This document shows, in pieces, positions 30,687-39,152 of a stretch of DNA of 64,000 bases. Origin of the DNA: an uncultured Erythrobacter sp. GTDB lineage: Bacteria > Pseudomonadota > Alphaproteobacteria > Sphingomonadales > Sphingomonadaceae. The stretch spans positions 868,001 to 932,000 of the forward strand of contig NZ_CANMZM010000001.1 of assembly GCF_947502395.1 (NCBI RefSeq), given 5' to 3'. The translations under genes and the position numbers were made by a program. The notes under the pieces were generated by a model. It ran no database searches and was not told the DNA's origin. It saw only the letters and a program-made list of their open reading frames with translations. Every line of letters starts with the position of its first letter. Within the stretch, counting starts at the first letter, position 1.

Positions 30687-30718
30687 CGGATATATTTTAT
30701 CCGGATATCAAATATCCG
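30687..30718. promoter_or_regulatory. Tandem 17-bp inverted repeats, likely Rrf2 operators
   Basis: CGGATA-TATTT-TATCCG (30687-30703) and CGGATAT-CAA-ATATCCG (30702-30718) overlap by 2 bp, with centres 15 bp apart. They fill the space between the Rrf2 gene start (30671) and the membrane protein start (30735). Two same-length palindromes with the same half-site CGGATA at this place are best read as operators for the adjacent Rrf2 protein. The AT-rich centre could also hold overlapping -10 elements. Confidence 0.7.
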
Positions 30719-30734
30719 ATTTGAGAGCAGTGAC

Positions 30735-31388
30735 ATGAGCCTCAGCGCAAGGCAAGCCAAGCAAGCACACGGGCGGGTGGCGATCTTTCTGTTGATCTTT
30801 ATCGCGGTGCATTTCACGATGCATTTCTCCTCGCTTGGCGGAGTGGAGGTGCACACCGAGGCTTTGGGCTGGGCTCGCCTGCTTTATCAGTTTCCTCTGA
30901 TTGAGATGGCTTTGGTGGCCGGCCTTGCCCTGCAAATTGTACTCGGCTTCAGACTCCTCGCCGCGATCCGGAACCGCAAAATCAAAGACCGCTGGCATTG
31001 GGTGCAGTTTGTGAGCGCGTGCTACCTTGCCTACTTCATCGTCCAGCATACCGCTGCGGCGCTGATCACCCGCCTGTATGTAGGCCTTGATACCAATTTC
31101 TATTGGGCAGGCGGCACACTCATCATTGATCCGATCAGATACGGTTTCGCCGTATATTACACGCTTGCGGTGATAGCCTTGGTGAGCCACATTCTGGCAG
31201 CGCTACACTTTCGCAGGCCGCAGCGCTGGCATGGTCCTGCATTCGCACTTGGTCCGATTGTGGGTGTGATATTTGTGCTCGGCTACGGAGGCGCGTTTGC
31301 GGCTTACGCCCTACCTCAGGAATACCGCGACTATTACACCTTCTTCCCCGGTGTCGAAAGCTGCTTTTCCCCCTTCACAAGGTCGTGA
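30735..31388 (+). CDS. Histidine-rich five-helix membrane protein (cytochrome b558-like)
   Basis: A 217-residue inner-membrane protein with about five helices (roughly 15-33, 56-76, 89-110, 136-160 and 172-192). Histidines lie within or at the ends of helices: H26, H30, H88, H105, H152, H158. The size, helix count and paired histidines resemble the membrane cytochrome of type B succinate dehydrogenase/fumarate reductase. No flavoprotein or iron-sulfur subunit gene is adjacent. Haem binding is inferred. It lies divergent from the Rrf2 gene behind two operators, so expression is probably Rrf2-controlled. Confidence 0.65.
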   Translation: MSLSARQAKQAHGRVAIFLLIFIAVHFTMHFSSLGGVEVHTEALGWARLLYQFPLIEMALVAGLALQIVLGFRLLAAIRNRKIKDRWHWVQFVSACYLAYFIVQHTAAALITRLYVGLDTNFYWAGGTLIIDPIRYGFAVYYTLAVIALVSHILAALHFRRPQRWHGPAFALGPIVGVIFVLGYGGAFAAYALPQEYRDYYTFFPGVESCFSPFTRS

Positions 31389-31433
31389 CAACACGGCACA
31401 CCGTCCTTCTGAAATCCCTCAAGGAGAGAAGGT

Positions 31434-33569
31434 TTGAAACTTGTATCAACTCTCGCAATGGCCGCTGTTATGACAATCGGCGCAGTGACATCAGCAAATG
31501 CTCAAGGCCAATCCTCCGATGGTGTGCCCGGCCCCGACGAAGATCCCTATATTTGGCTCGAAGAGGCCCGTAGCGATGAAGCGCTCGCTTGGGTCACTGC
31601 CGAGAACGAACGCACGCTCGGGGAACTGGAAGAAGACCCTCGGTTCGAAACACTCAAGGCCGAAGCGCTCGCCATTTTTGACAGCGAAGACCGCATTCCC
31701 TTCGTAAGCTTCCGCCCGGACGGACTCTACAACTTCTGGCAGGACAAAGAGAACCCCAAGGGTCTCCTGCGCCGTACCTCCGTTGAAAGCTATCAGAGCG
31801 AAAACCCTGAATGGGAAACCGTGCTCGACGTGGATGCTTTGGCCGCAGCGGAAGGTAAGGAATGGGTCTACAAAGGCTCAACATGCCTCCCGCCCAAGAT
31901 GGAAATGTGCATGATTGCACTCAGCGATGGTGGTGAAGACGCCACCATCATGCGCGAGTTCAACATGACGACCAAAGAGTTCGTTGAAGGCGGCTTTGAG
32001 CTTTCCGAAAAAAGCCAGGGCGGCGTGCAATGGCTCGATGAAGACACACTTTTTGTCGGCCGCGATTTTGGCGAAGGCACGCTGACTGACAGTGAATATC
32101 CCTTCACCACCCGCGTATGGAAGCGTGGGACAGACATTGCCGATGCTAATGAGCTTTACCGCGGCGAAGCGAGCGATGTGTGGGCCGGTGCCAACCTCGT
32201 GCGCGACGCAAGCGGCGAAATCCACGCAACCACGGCTTTCCGCGGCGTAAGCTTCCATGAGAGCGAGTATTACTGGCTCAATCCAGCGTTCGACTGGGTC
32301 AAGCTCGATATTCCCAAGAAAGCCTCGCCCTATGGCATTGTCGATGGGCACATGCTGTTCTCGACCGATGTTGATTGGGAAGTCGACGGTCAAACCTTTC
32401 CTGCGGACAGCCTGATCGCGGTTGATCTTGAAGAGTTCAAGGTTGACCCCAACGCGGCGACCAAGACGCTTGTCTGGGCCCCTGGTGAGCGCCAGACCAA
32501 GCGTGGCGGCGCGATTACAGCAGGCGCACTCTATGTTGGTCTCCTCGATAACGTGATCGGCAAGGTGCTGAAGTTCAACTTCGAGGACGGCGCCTGGGTC
32601 AGCGAAGAGGTGGCGCTGCCCGACAACGCAACGGTGGGCATTGCGGCAAGCTCGAATGAGAGCGAGCAGATCATGTTCACCGTCACCGACTTCCTCAATC
32701 CGACGACGCTCTACTACACCGATGGTTCTGGCGCTCCTCAGCCGCTCAAGACTTCGCCGGCACGCTTCGACCCGACGGGTATGGAAGTTGAGCAATTCTC
32801 GGCCACGAGCGCCGATGGCACCAAGATCCCCTATTTCATCGTCAAGCCTGCCGGAATGGAGTTGAATGGCGAGACAGCCGTTTTAATGACGGGCTATGGA
32901 GGCTTCCAGATTCCGCGCCTGCCCGCCTATCTTGGCTCTACCGGCAAGATGTGGCTCGAGCGCGGCGGCGCTTATGTGCTCGCAAACCTCCGCGGCGGCG
33001 GCGAATTTGGTCCAGGTTGGCACCAGACTGCTATCCGTGAGAACAAGCAGCGCACCTGGGATGACTTTATCGCCGTAGGTCAGGATTTGGTGGACCGTGG
33101 CTTCACCGCTCCCGAGCACCTTGGCATCCAAGGTGGTTCACAAGGTGGCCTGCTTGTCGGCACGGCGTTCACCCAGCGCCCAGACCTGTTTGGGGCAGCG
33201 ATTGTACAAATCCCGCTGTTCGACATGCTACGCTATCACGTCATCGGGCGCGGTGCGTCATGGATCGGCGAATATGGCGACCCGCGCATTCCAGAGCAAC
33301 GCGCATGGATCGAAGGCTATTCGCCTTATCAGATGATCAAAGAGGGCGTGGACTACCCCACCCCCTTCCTTTGGGCATCAACGGCGGATGACCGCACCCA
33401 TCCGGCGCATGCCCGCAAAGGGGCCGCGCGCCTTAAGGAACAGGGTCACCCCTACTACTACTTTGAAGATATGACCGGTGGCCACTCCGGCGGTGTCGAC
33501 AACGAACAGCGCGCCAAGCTTCAAGCGCTGCAATACATCTATCTGATGCAGCAGTTAATGGACGAATAA
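31434..33569 (+). CDS. Prolyl oligopeptidase family serine peptidase (S9A), exported
   Basis: A periplasmic peptidase of 711 residues. It starts at TTG 31434 behind AGGAGAGAAGG; this is the only start that keeps the lysine of the signal peptide MKLVSTLAMAAVMTIGAVTSANAQG. Residues about 35-410 form the beta-propeller lid (PYIWLEEARSDEALAWV at its start). The alpha/beta hydrolase domain has the nucleophile in GIQGGSQGGLL, Asp in STADDRTHPAH and His in TGGHSGGVDN. The propeller retains the RGGGEFG and YGGF motifs of prolyl endopeptidases. It cleaves after proline in peptides. A terminator follows. Confidence 0.92.
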   Translation: MKLVSTLAMAAVMTIGAVTSANAQGQSSDGVPGPDEDPYIWLEEARSDEALAWVTAENERTLGELEEDPRFETLKAEALAIFDSEDRIPFVSFRPDGLYNFWQDKENPKGLLRRTSVESYQSENPEWETVLDVDALAAAEGKEWVYKGSTCLPPKMEMCMIALSDGGEDATIMREFNMTTKEFVEGGFELSEKSQGGVQWLDEDTLFVGRDFGEGTLTDSEYPFTTRVWKRGTDIADANELYRGEASDVWAGANLVRDASGEIHATTAFRGVSFHESEYYWLNPAFDWVKLDIPKKASPYGIVDGHMLFSTDVDWEVDGQTFPADSLIAVDLEEFKVDPNAATKTLVWAPGERQTKRGGAITAGALYVGLLDNVIGKVLKFNFEDGAWVSEEVALPDNATVGIAASSNESEQIMFTVTDFLNPTTLYYTDGSGAPQPLKTSPARFDPTGMEVEQFSATSADGTKIPYFIVKPAGMELNGETAVLMTGYGGFQIPRLPAYLGSTGKMWLERGGAYVLANLRGGGEFGPGWHQTAIRENKQRTWDDFIAVGQDLVDRGFTAPEHLGIQGGSQGGLLVGTAFTQRPDLFGAAIVQIPLFDMLRYHVIGRGASWIGEYGDPRIPEQRAWIEGYSPYQMIKEGVDYPTPFLWASTADDRTHPAHARKGAARLKEQGHPYYYFEDMTGGHSGGVDNEQRAKLQALQYIYLMQQLMDE

Positions 33570-33604
33570 GTATCAGCGAAAGCTTGAGATTCGAAAATGG
33601 AAAC

Positions 33605-33637
33605 GGGCGGCTTTCTTCATGGGAAGTCGCCCTTTTT
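33605..33637 (+). terminator. Rho-independent terminator after the S9 peptidase
   Basis: GGGCGGCTT (33605-33613) pairs with AAGTCGCCC (33624-33632) with one G-U wobble, followed by TTTTT. It starts 35 nt after the stop codon. Confidence 0.8.
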
Positions 33638-33795
33638 CTTGCTGTTGTAAATAAAGCCGACACTTTGGGCTCCGTTCGTCCCACGGAAGCAACGGGGCGC
33701 TTCATCAACGCCAAATTAACCTTGTTTGGTAGGTCGTGGTTAAAGCCAAACTCCAATTCTAGTCTCATCAGGGGCGACACAAAGGAGTTAATGAA

Positions 33796-34041
33796 ATGGC
33801 ATACCCCAGCGACATGTCTATCGCCCAAGCGATCAAGCAATATGGCCTGCCCAAAAATCACCGCGCGCATTGGTCCCGCGCTCGCAAGGCCGGCGTGGTC
33901 CGTGCTGTGCATGAGCAAGCGATCAGCTTTCACGAAGCTCGCGAACGGTATCTTTTGAGCCGCAGCGAGTTTGAAGAATGGGAGCGCGATTTCTCCCGCG
34001 GAAGTTCCGATATGCGGACATCCGAACTGGAAAGCGTTTGA
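33796..34041 (+). CDS. DUF1153 protein, SciP-like DNA-binding protein
   Basis: An 81-residue helical protein of the DUF1153 family. The core RKAGVVRAVHEQAISFHEARERYLLSRSEFEEWERDF is a trihelical HTH of the same pattern as Caulobacter SciP. SciP inhibits the cell-cycle regulator CtrA and binds DNA itself. AAAGGAG lies 8 nt before the ATG. The N-terminal part differs from SciP (MAYPSDMSIAQAIKQYGLPKNHRAHW), so this may be a paralogue rather than SciP proper. About 225 nt of upstream sequence without genes contains TTAACC...GGTTAA. Confidence 0.75.
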   Translation: MAYPSDMSIAQAIKQYGLPKNHRAHWSRARKAGVVRAVHEQAISFHEARERYLLSRSEFEEWERDFSRGSSDMRTSELESV

Positions 34042-34103
34042 GCACCAGAGGTCGTCGCCTGCACGCGTCTTCGGTACCCCAGCTATACCCCCCCGCTGGT
34101 GTG

Positions 34104-34751
34104 CTATTGGGCGGCGACCTCGACCATCACTTCGTTGCGCCTCAGTGGTCCTGGAACCATTGGCGCATCGTAAAAGGCATATTCTATCGAACCCACGGGC
34201 GTTAGCCCTTGATCCTCGACCCAGTTGTTTAGCTGGGCTTCCATCTCGGCAAGGTCACCTTCGGGCGCATTGCCACTGAACTGCACTGCCGCCATGCGCC
34301 GACCAGGCACTTCGGTGAGCGTAACGGCTGAAGGTGGTGTGGGCAGCGTTTCCATGGTGTACTTCGACGGCATCACAAATCGCATGCGCCACTCACCATC
34401 CCCCAGCTCTTCGGACATGACCGGAGAGGTCATTGCGATAGCCTCATTCTGATTTACACGCTCTGAGATTACTGGCGATGTCATGGCAATTGGCTCGCCT
34501 CCGTCGGGACGATCATCACCAAAGATGTATGCGGCAAGGCGGCGAAAGCTTTTGCCACTCGTGCCTCGGCGCGACCCGGTGTGGGTCACTTCGGCAACGA
34601 TCATGGTGCCGTATTGGCGAAGTTCAAAGGCTTCATCAGCCATGACGACTTCGTAGGCGGGTTTCTCAATATCGCGGTATTGCGCATAGGCGACTGCACC
34701 TCCAGCGGCGACCAAGCCAGCCCCTGCTGCAACCCATTTTCCTATACCCAT
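34104..34751 (-). CDS. SOUL-family heme-binding-like protein, membrane-anchored
   Basis: A 215-residue protein with an N-terminal hydrophobic anchor or signal (MGIGKWVAAGAGLVAAGGAVAYAQY) followed by a SOUL/HBP domain (YEVVMADEAFELRQYGTMIVAEV, then PIAMTSPVISE, duplicated as AIAMTSPVMSE). The family binds tetrapyrroles in eukaryotes; the bacterial role is unclear. ATG 34751 is chosen because AAAGGAAAG precedes it. It converges on the DUF1153 gene with 62 nt between. Confidence 0.85.
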   Translation of the reverse strand: MGIGKWVAAGAGLVAAGGAVAYAQYRDIEKPAYEVVMADEAFELRQYGTMIVAEVTHTGSRRGTSGKSFRRLAAYIFGDDRPDGGEPIAMTSPVISERVNQNEAIAMTSPVMSEELGDGEWRMRFVMPSKYTMETLPTPPSAVTLTEVPGRRMAAVQFSGNAPEGDLAEMEAQLNNWVEDQGLTPVGSIEYAFYDAPMVPGPLRRNEVMVEVAAQ

Positions 34752-34821
34752 GACGCTTTCCTTTGATAGCACTATTGCTATCAGCAGTTACGCGTCAGTT
34801 TGGTTCCCGGATTGCCCACAT

Positions 34822-35103
34822 TCACCGCCGTGTCGGCGCGTAGAAATCGGGCTCTTTTCGCTGCACCCATTTGACGAATTTGGCGATCGCTGGCTTTCCC
34901 CGGATCGCGTCTGGATCATCACCGATACGGGCGAGCTCAGCATTGGTGAAATTGGCATGGATCGTCTTATGACAGATCGGGTGGACCGGAACCGTCGCGC
35001 GGCCCTTCTTCGATTTGGGAACAGGGTGGTGCCACTCAATCAGAGTCTCGAAAGGGCGCCCGCACAGCCAGCACCTGCCGGGATCGTCGCTCAAGCCGGC
35101 CAC
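34822..35103 (-). CDS. HNH endonuclease-family protein
   Basis: A small (93 aa from GTG 35103) HNH nuclease-fold protein. It has a zinc knuckle CWLCGRPF, the catalytic histidine pair EWHHPVPKSKKG, and VHPICHKTIHANFT. Possible starts are GTG 35103 and TTG 35094, the latter overlapping the VOC gene stop as TTGA; the frame also runs open to 35148, which would give a 58-nt overlap. It is translated right after the VOC-family gene, downstream of glmU. It may be an orphan restriction-like or DNA-processing nuclease; the target is unknown. Confidence 0.75.
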   Translation of the reverse strand: MAGLSDDPGRCWLCGRPFETLIEWHHPVPKSKKGRATVPVHPICHKTIHANFTNAELARIGDDPDAIRGKPAIAKFVKWVQRKEPDFYAPTRR

Positions 35104-35456
35104 TCGGTTAGAGAAAGCGTGTTCCCATCCGGGTCCTTGAACCAGCACACCTTTGCACCGTCAGGAGCCTTCCAGATATCGCGTTCATCCTGCTCCATGA
35201 ATTCAAAGCTTAAAGATGTCGCGCCTCTCGAAGCAAGGCGGTCGCGCTCGGCTGCAATATCGTCGACCTTCCAGCCGATTGCTGTGAAGGGATGCGGGTG
35301 CAACTCCTGAACCTTTTGGACGCGCAGCATTGTACCTGCGGCATCGAATTCGAGCGAGAAAGGGCTGTCGTCGATGAGAGTAAAACCCATGACCTCGGTA
35401 TAGAATTGCCGGGCCTTATCCGGCTGGGTGGTGGCAGTGAACAGGATTGGTGTCAT
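35091..35456 (-). CDS. VOC-family (glyoxalase/bleomycin-resistance fold) protein
   Basis: A 121-residue protein with two beta-alpha-beta-beta-beta modules: MTPILFTATTQPDKARQFYTEVMGFTLIDD, then AIGWKVDDIAAERDRLASRG, then KDPDGNTLSLTEWP. It is a metal-dependent lyase, dioxygenase or resistance protein by fold; the substrate is unknown. ATG 35456 with AGAGGA 7 nt upstream is preferred over GTG 35462, which overlaps the glmU stop as GTGA. It is co-transcribed with glmU. Confidence 0.8.
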   Translation of the reverse strand: MTPILFTATTQPDKARQFYTEVMGFTLIDDSPFSLEFDAAGTMLRVQKVQELHPHPFTAIGWKVDDIAAERDRLASRGATSLSFEFMEQDERDIWKAPDGAKVCWFKDPDGNTLSLTEWPA

Positions 35457-35458
35457 CC

Positions 35459-36829
35459 TCACTTCCTCTTCTTTGCCCTATCTTTCTTGGCCGCTGCCTT
35501 CTTCTTTTTCATCGTGTCGTGGAAGCGGTCAGCCCAGCCTTGTTTCACCAGCTGTTCAGCGCGCACCATGCGCAGGTCGCCCGCGCCCACATCGCGACTA
35601 ACTGCACTTCCAGCGGCCACGATTGCATCATCGCCAATGGTGACGGGAGCGATGAGTGCGGAGTTCGACCCGATAAATGCACGCTCCCCGATCACGGTCT
35701 GATATTTGAAATAACCGTCGTAATTGCAGGTGATGGTTCCTGCACCGATATTGGCATCTTTGCCGACGGTTGCATCGCCGATGTAGGATAGGTGGCTGGC
35801 CTTTGCGCCTGTGCCAAGGGTTGCCTTCTTCATCTCGACGAAATTGCCGACAAAGCTGTTCTCTTCCATCACGGCGCCCGGGCGCAGGCGCGCAAATGGG
35901 CCCGCTTGAGCGCCAGTTGCGAGGGTCGCGCCTTCAAGGTGCGTGTAGGCCTTGATATGAACGTCGTCCGCAACGGTGACACCGGGGCCAAAGACCACAT
36001 GCGGATCAATGGTCACGTCACGTCCAAGCTTGGTGTCGTGGCTGAAAAACACGGAGTCAGGCGCCTTCAACGTCGCACCATCAGCCATCGCCTGCAAACG
36101 CCGAGCCGCCTGCCAGCGCTGTTCAGCTTCTGCCAGCTCAGCGCGGCTGTTGATCCCGGCGACTTCATCGGGCTCGCATTCAATCACCACAACCTTGTCA
36201 CCGAGTGCAATCGCTCCGGTGGCGACATCAGGGAGGTAATACTCGCCTTGCGCATTGTCGTTATCAACCGCCTCCAGCAACGGCCACATATCGTCCGAAT
36301 GCGCTACGATCAGGCCCGAATTGCAAAGGCGTGTCTTCTTTTCGCGCTCAGTCGCGTCTTTGAACTCGACCATCTTGCGCACAGTGCCGTTATCATCGGC
36401 GATAATCCGACCATAAGCGAGCGCATCGGCAGGTCTAAAGCCGAGCACCGCGACTTTGGCACCCTCCGCCAACGCGTCATTGAGGTGTTGGACGGTCTCA
36501 CTCCGAACCATCGGAACATCGCCGAAGCAGACCATGATATTGCCGGAAAAGCCTTCTAGAGCCTCCTTCGCCTGAAGCGCAGCGTGCGCCGTGCCCAGCT
36601 GCGGGTCCTGCAAGGCTGTCGCAATGTCTCGTCCTTCAAGCGCCTTGTCCAATTGCTCACGCCGATCACCGGAAACCACTACAATTCGATTGATGCCCAA
36701 TAGAACAAACGTGTCGAGCAAGTGCATCAGCATGGGCTTACCCGCAATCGGGTGGAGCACCTTGTGCAGATCGCTCTTCATACGTGTACCCTTGCCCGCG
36801 GCAAGGACGATGGCGGCAAAGTCTTTCAT
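35459..36829 (-). CDS. glmU: Bifunctional GlcN-1-P acetyltransferase / GlcNAc-1-P uridyltransferase
   Basis: It makes UDP-N-acetylglucosamine for peptidoglycan and lipopolysaccharide. The 456 residues contain an N-terminal nucleotidyltransferase (VLAAGKGTRMKSDLHKVLHPIAGKP, 9-33) and a C-terminal left-handed beta-helix acetyltransferase (GPFARLRPGAVMEENSFVGNFVEMKKATLGTGAKASHLSYIGDA). The tail is very lysine-rich (MKKKKAAAKKDRAKKRK). It is divergent from gph, with 95 nt between. The VOC gene follows with overlap. Confidence 0.97.
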   Translation of the reverse strand: MKDFAAIVLAAGKGTRMKSDLHKVLHPIAGKPMLMHLLDTFVLLGINRIVVVSGDRREQLDKALEGRDIATALQDPQLGTAHAALQAKEALEGFSGNIMVCFGDVPMVRSETVQHLNDALAEGAKVAVLGFRPADALAYGRIIADDNGTVRKMVEFKDATEREKKTRLCNSGLIVAHSDDMWPLLEAVDNDNAQGEYYLPDVATGAIALGDKVVVIECEPDEVAGINSRAELAEAEQRWQAARRLQAMADGATLKAPDSVFFSHDTKLGRDVTIDPHVVFGPGVTVADDVHIKAYTHLEGATLATGAQAGPFARLRPGAVMEENSFVGNFVEMKKATLGTGAKASHLSYIGDATVGKDANIGAGTITCNYDGYFKYQTVIGERAFIGSNSALIAPVTIGDDAIVAAGSAVSRDVGAGDLRMVRAEQLVKQGWADRFHDTMKKKKAAAKKDRAKKRK

Positions 36830-36924
36830 TACGTAAACCTTATAGCACGTTGTGCGGCACTTGGGGGACCGCTTGCCAGCAATTGCTTGCAGATTGAAGT
36901 CAGTTCCTTCACGCGGGGGGCTCT

Positions 36925-37608
36925 ATGACCGATTTTCCTTTCAAAGCCGTGGGTTTTGACCTCGATGGCACACTTCTCGATACGCACCGCGATCTGGGCG
37001 AGGCGGTCAATCACGCGCTCACACTGGGCGGGTTTGAGACGGTCGCGGTTAATAGCTCCAAGGACCTCATCGGTGGCGGGGCCAAGCTCATGCTGGCGCG
37101 TGCGGTTGAGTTGCAGGGCGACCTTCCCGAAGATGAGTTCAGAGTGCTCTACAAGAAGATGCTAGCCTATTATTCGGAGCACAATGCAGTCTACTCCCAC
37201 CCCTACCCACATGCACGTGACGTGATCGCCGAACTGAAGGAACGCGGCGTGCGCGTGGCTGTGGTCACCAACAAGTTTGAAGAGTTTGCCCGGTCTATCC
37301 TGACCCAGCTCGACTTCATCGAACCGTTCGAGGCCATCATCGGCGGTAATACGATGGGCAAGGGGCCCGATGGACAATTCCTCGCCAAGCCGCATCCCGA
37401 ACCCCTCTTTGAAGCCCGCGAAAGGTGCGGCGGCGGTGCCTTCGCCTTCGTCGGCGACTCGACCTATGACGTCAAGGCAGCAAAAGCTGCGAGAATGCCA
37501 GTGGTGGGCGCGGCCTATGGCTATTGCGACAGACCTCCGCATGAGTTGGGCGCTGATGCGGTCATTGATTCGCTGGATCAGCTCATTCAGGCGCTTGAAA
37601 CGCGCTAA
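36925..37608 (+). CDS. gph: HAD-family phosphoglycolate phosphatase-like hydrolase
   Basis: It hydrolyses 2-phosphoglycolate, or a related small phosphate, with Mg. The 227-residue protein has HAD motif I DLDGTLLDT, motif II VVTNK, motif III with KPHPEP and motif IV GDSTYDVKAAKAA, plus a four-helix cap. Length and cap type fit the PGP/Gph subfamily, but HAD substrates are hard to assign. It is divergent from glmU. Confidence 0.85.
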   Translation: MTDFPFKAVGFDLDGTLLDTHRDLGEAVNHALTLGGFETVAVNSSKDLIGGGAKLMLARAVELQGDLPEDEFRVLYKKMLAYYSEHNAVYSHPYPHARDVIAELKERGVRVAVVTNKFEEFARSILTQLDFIEPFEAIIGGNTMGKGPDGQFLAKPHPEPLFEARERCGGGAFAFVGDSTYDVKAAKAARMPVVGAAYGYCDRPPHELGADAVIDSLDQLIQALETR

Positions 37609-37771
37609 TCTGCCCTTCTGACGCTACGACAGCTTGCCCAGGCCAAACGTCCTGTTGCAACGCAGCGAGAATCCTGCCACGCAGCGCTCACTTTTGAGTT
37701 TACGCGGGCGTAAAGCCGCCTCGCACTCGTAAAAGCGATAACAAGACCCCCCAAGGAAAGGACAACTCCCC

Positions 37772-38701
37772 ATGAGCATCGACTTCAAAGACAAAATAGC
37801 CATCGTCACCGGTGCCGGGGGCGGTCTGGGCCGCGAATACGCGCTTGAGCTTGCACGCCGTGGCGCAAAGGTTGTTGTCAACGATCTCGGCGGTTCGCGC
37901 GACGGCACTGGCCACTCTGACATGGCTCTTAAAGTCGTCGAAGAGATCGAAGCCATGGGCGGCGAAGCCATGTCCAATGGCGGCTCGGTCACCGAGTATG
38001 ACCAGATGGAAAAGATGGTCGCGGATACCAAAGCAAAATGGGGCCGTGTCGACATCCTCATCAACAATGCAGGCGTTCTTCGCGACAAGACTTTCGCGAA
38101 AATGACCCCGGACGATTTCGAGTTCGTCCTCAAAGTTCACCTTACAGGTTCGGCTTTCGTCACCAAGGCATGCTGGGAAACCTTCCGTGAGCAAGGTTAT
38201 GGTCGCATCCTGATGACCGCATCATCAACCGGCCTCTTCGGCAACTTTGGTCAAGCCAACTACGGCGCGGCCAAGCTCGGCCTTGCTGGCCTGACGAAGA
38301 CGCTTCAGCTGGAAGGCGCGAAGTACAACATCCGCGTGAACTCGCTTTCACCTGTTGCTGGTACGCGAATGACCGAAGACCTCTTCCCAGAAGAAGCCTT
38401 CAAACTGTTCGATCCGGTGAACGTTGTTCCTGCCGCTCTTTTCCTCGTCAGCGAAGACGCCCCAACCAACGCCATCGTCGGCGCTGGCGCAGGTGGCTTC
38501 CACTCTTCATGGGTTGTGATGAACGATGCCGTTTGGCTGCCCGATGGTGAGCGCACTGTCGAAGGTTTCGCAGACCGCTGGAGCGATATCAGCGACTTCT
38601 CAAACCTCATCGCACCACAATCGGGCTCTGAGCAGTCAGGCGCGATCCTCAAAGCGATGCAAAAGGTTACCGGCACCGGCCCGAGCAGCGCCCGCGGCTG
38701 A
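37772..38701 (+). CDS. SDR-family dehydrogenase, (3R)-hydroxyacyl-CoA dehydrogenase-like
   Basis: A 309-residue SDR similar to the dehydrogenase domain of peroxisomal multifunctional enzyme type 2. The cofactor motif is TGAGGGLGREYAL, and VVNDLGGSRDGTG is a hallmark of this subgroup. Motif NNAG is at about residue 95. Catalytic Ser is in MTASSTGLFG, and Tyr-Lys in NYGAAKLG. It lacks the hydratase and SCP-2 domains of the eukaryotic enzyme. AAGGAAAGG lies ahead of the ATG. A terminator follows; it stands alone between gph and DUF2794. A role in fatty acid or steroid side-chain oxidation is inferred. Confidence 0.87.
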   Translation: MSIDFKDKIAIVTGAGGGLGREYALELARRGAKVVVNDLGGSRDGTGHSDMALKVVEEIEAMGGEAMSNGGSVTEYDQMEKMVADTKAKWGRVDILINNAGVLRDKTFAKMTPDDFEFVLKVHLTGSAFVTKACWETFREQGYGRILMTASSTGLFGNFGQANYGAAKLGLAGLTKTLQLEGAKYNIRVNSLSPVAGTRMTEDLFPEEAFKLFDPVNVVPAALFLVSEDAPTNAIVGAGAGGFHSSWVVMNDAVWLPDGERTVEGFADRWSDISDFSNLIAPQSGSEQSGAILKAMQKVTGTGPSSARG

Positions 38702-38723
38702 TCCTGCTGTCAAACTTATAAAG

Positions 38724-38759
38724 TGGGCCCTCGTACAGAAACGTGCGGGGGGCCCTTTT
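38724..38759 (+). terminator. Terminator after the SDR gene
   Basis: GGGCCC at 38725-38730 pairs with the GGGCCC ending at 38755, with partial pairing inside, followed by TTTT. It lies 24 nt after the stop and before the end of the convergent DUF2794 gene. Confidence 0.65.
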
Positions 38760-38783
38760 CCCATGAGAAGTGGGCTGGTCGGC

Positions 38784-39152
38784 CTAATCCTCGACCACCT
38801 TCACAAGCCGCCGTTCCATCGGCGCAAGGACATTCGACAGCTCGCTACCCCGCTTTAACACTTGGTCGTGCTCACCGAACAGCGTGTACATGCCTTGCTT
38901 ATTGCGAAGAGTCGGGCGTTTCTCAATCCGCGCATTGGGCCGTTCAGCAGCGCGACGAAAGGCCGAAAAGGTCGCGGCATGGCGGTCAAAATCCATCGCA
39001 TAATCGCGCCATTGTCCGCCTGCGACCATGCGGCCATAAAGGTCGAGAATGCGCGTTAGCTCCTCGCGATCAAAGCCAACCGGGCTGGCCGCGGTCTTGC
39101 CGGGAAAGGCGACAATCTCTCCCGTGCCACCGGGTCCCAAACCTGCCGACAT
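38784..39152 (-). CDS. DUF2794 family protein
   Basis: A 122-residue protein of a family restricted largely to Alphaproteobacteria. The conserved core is PVGFDREELTRILDLYGRMVAGGQWRDYAMDF, followed by FSAFRRAAERPNARIEKRP. The function is unknown. Its ATG overlaps the cysE stop by one base (TGATG), so it is probably translated by re-initiation after cysE. Confidence 0.85.
   Translation of the reverse strand: MSAGLGPGGTGEIVAFPGKTAASPVGFDREELTRILDLYGRMVAGGQWRDYAMDFDRHAATFSAFRRAAERPNARIEKRPTLRNKQGMYTLFGEHDQVLKRGSELSNVLAPMERRLVKVVED

Noticed and set aside
33716..33743. Canonical CtrA site (TTAA-N7-TTAA)
   Set aside because: TTAACC and GGTTAA face each other with 16 nt between; this is not the direct TTAA-N7-TTAA form, so I list it only as a weak hint.
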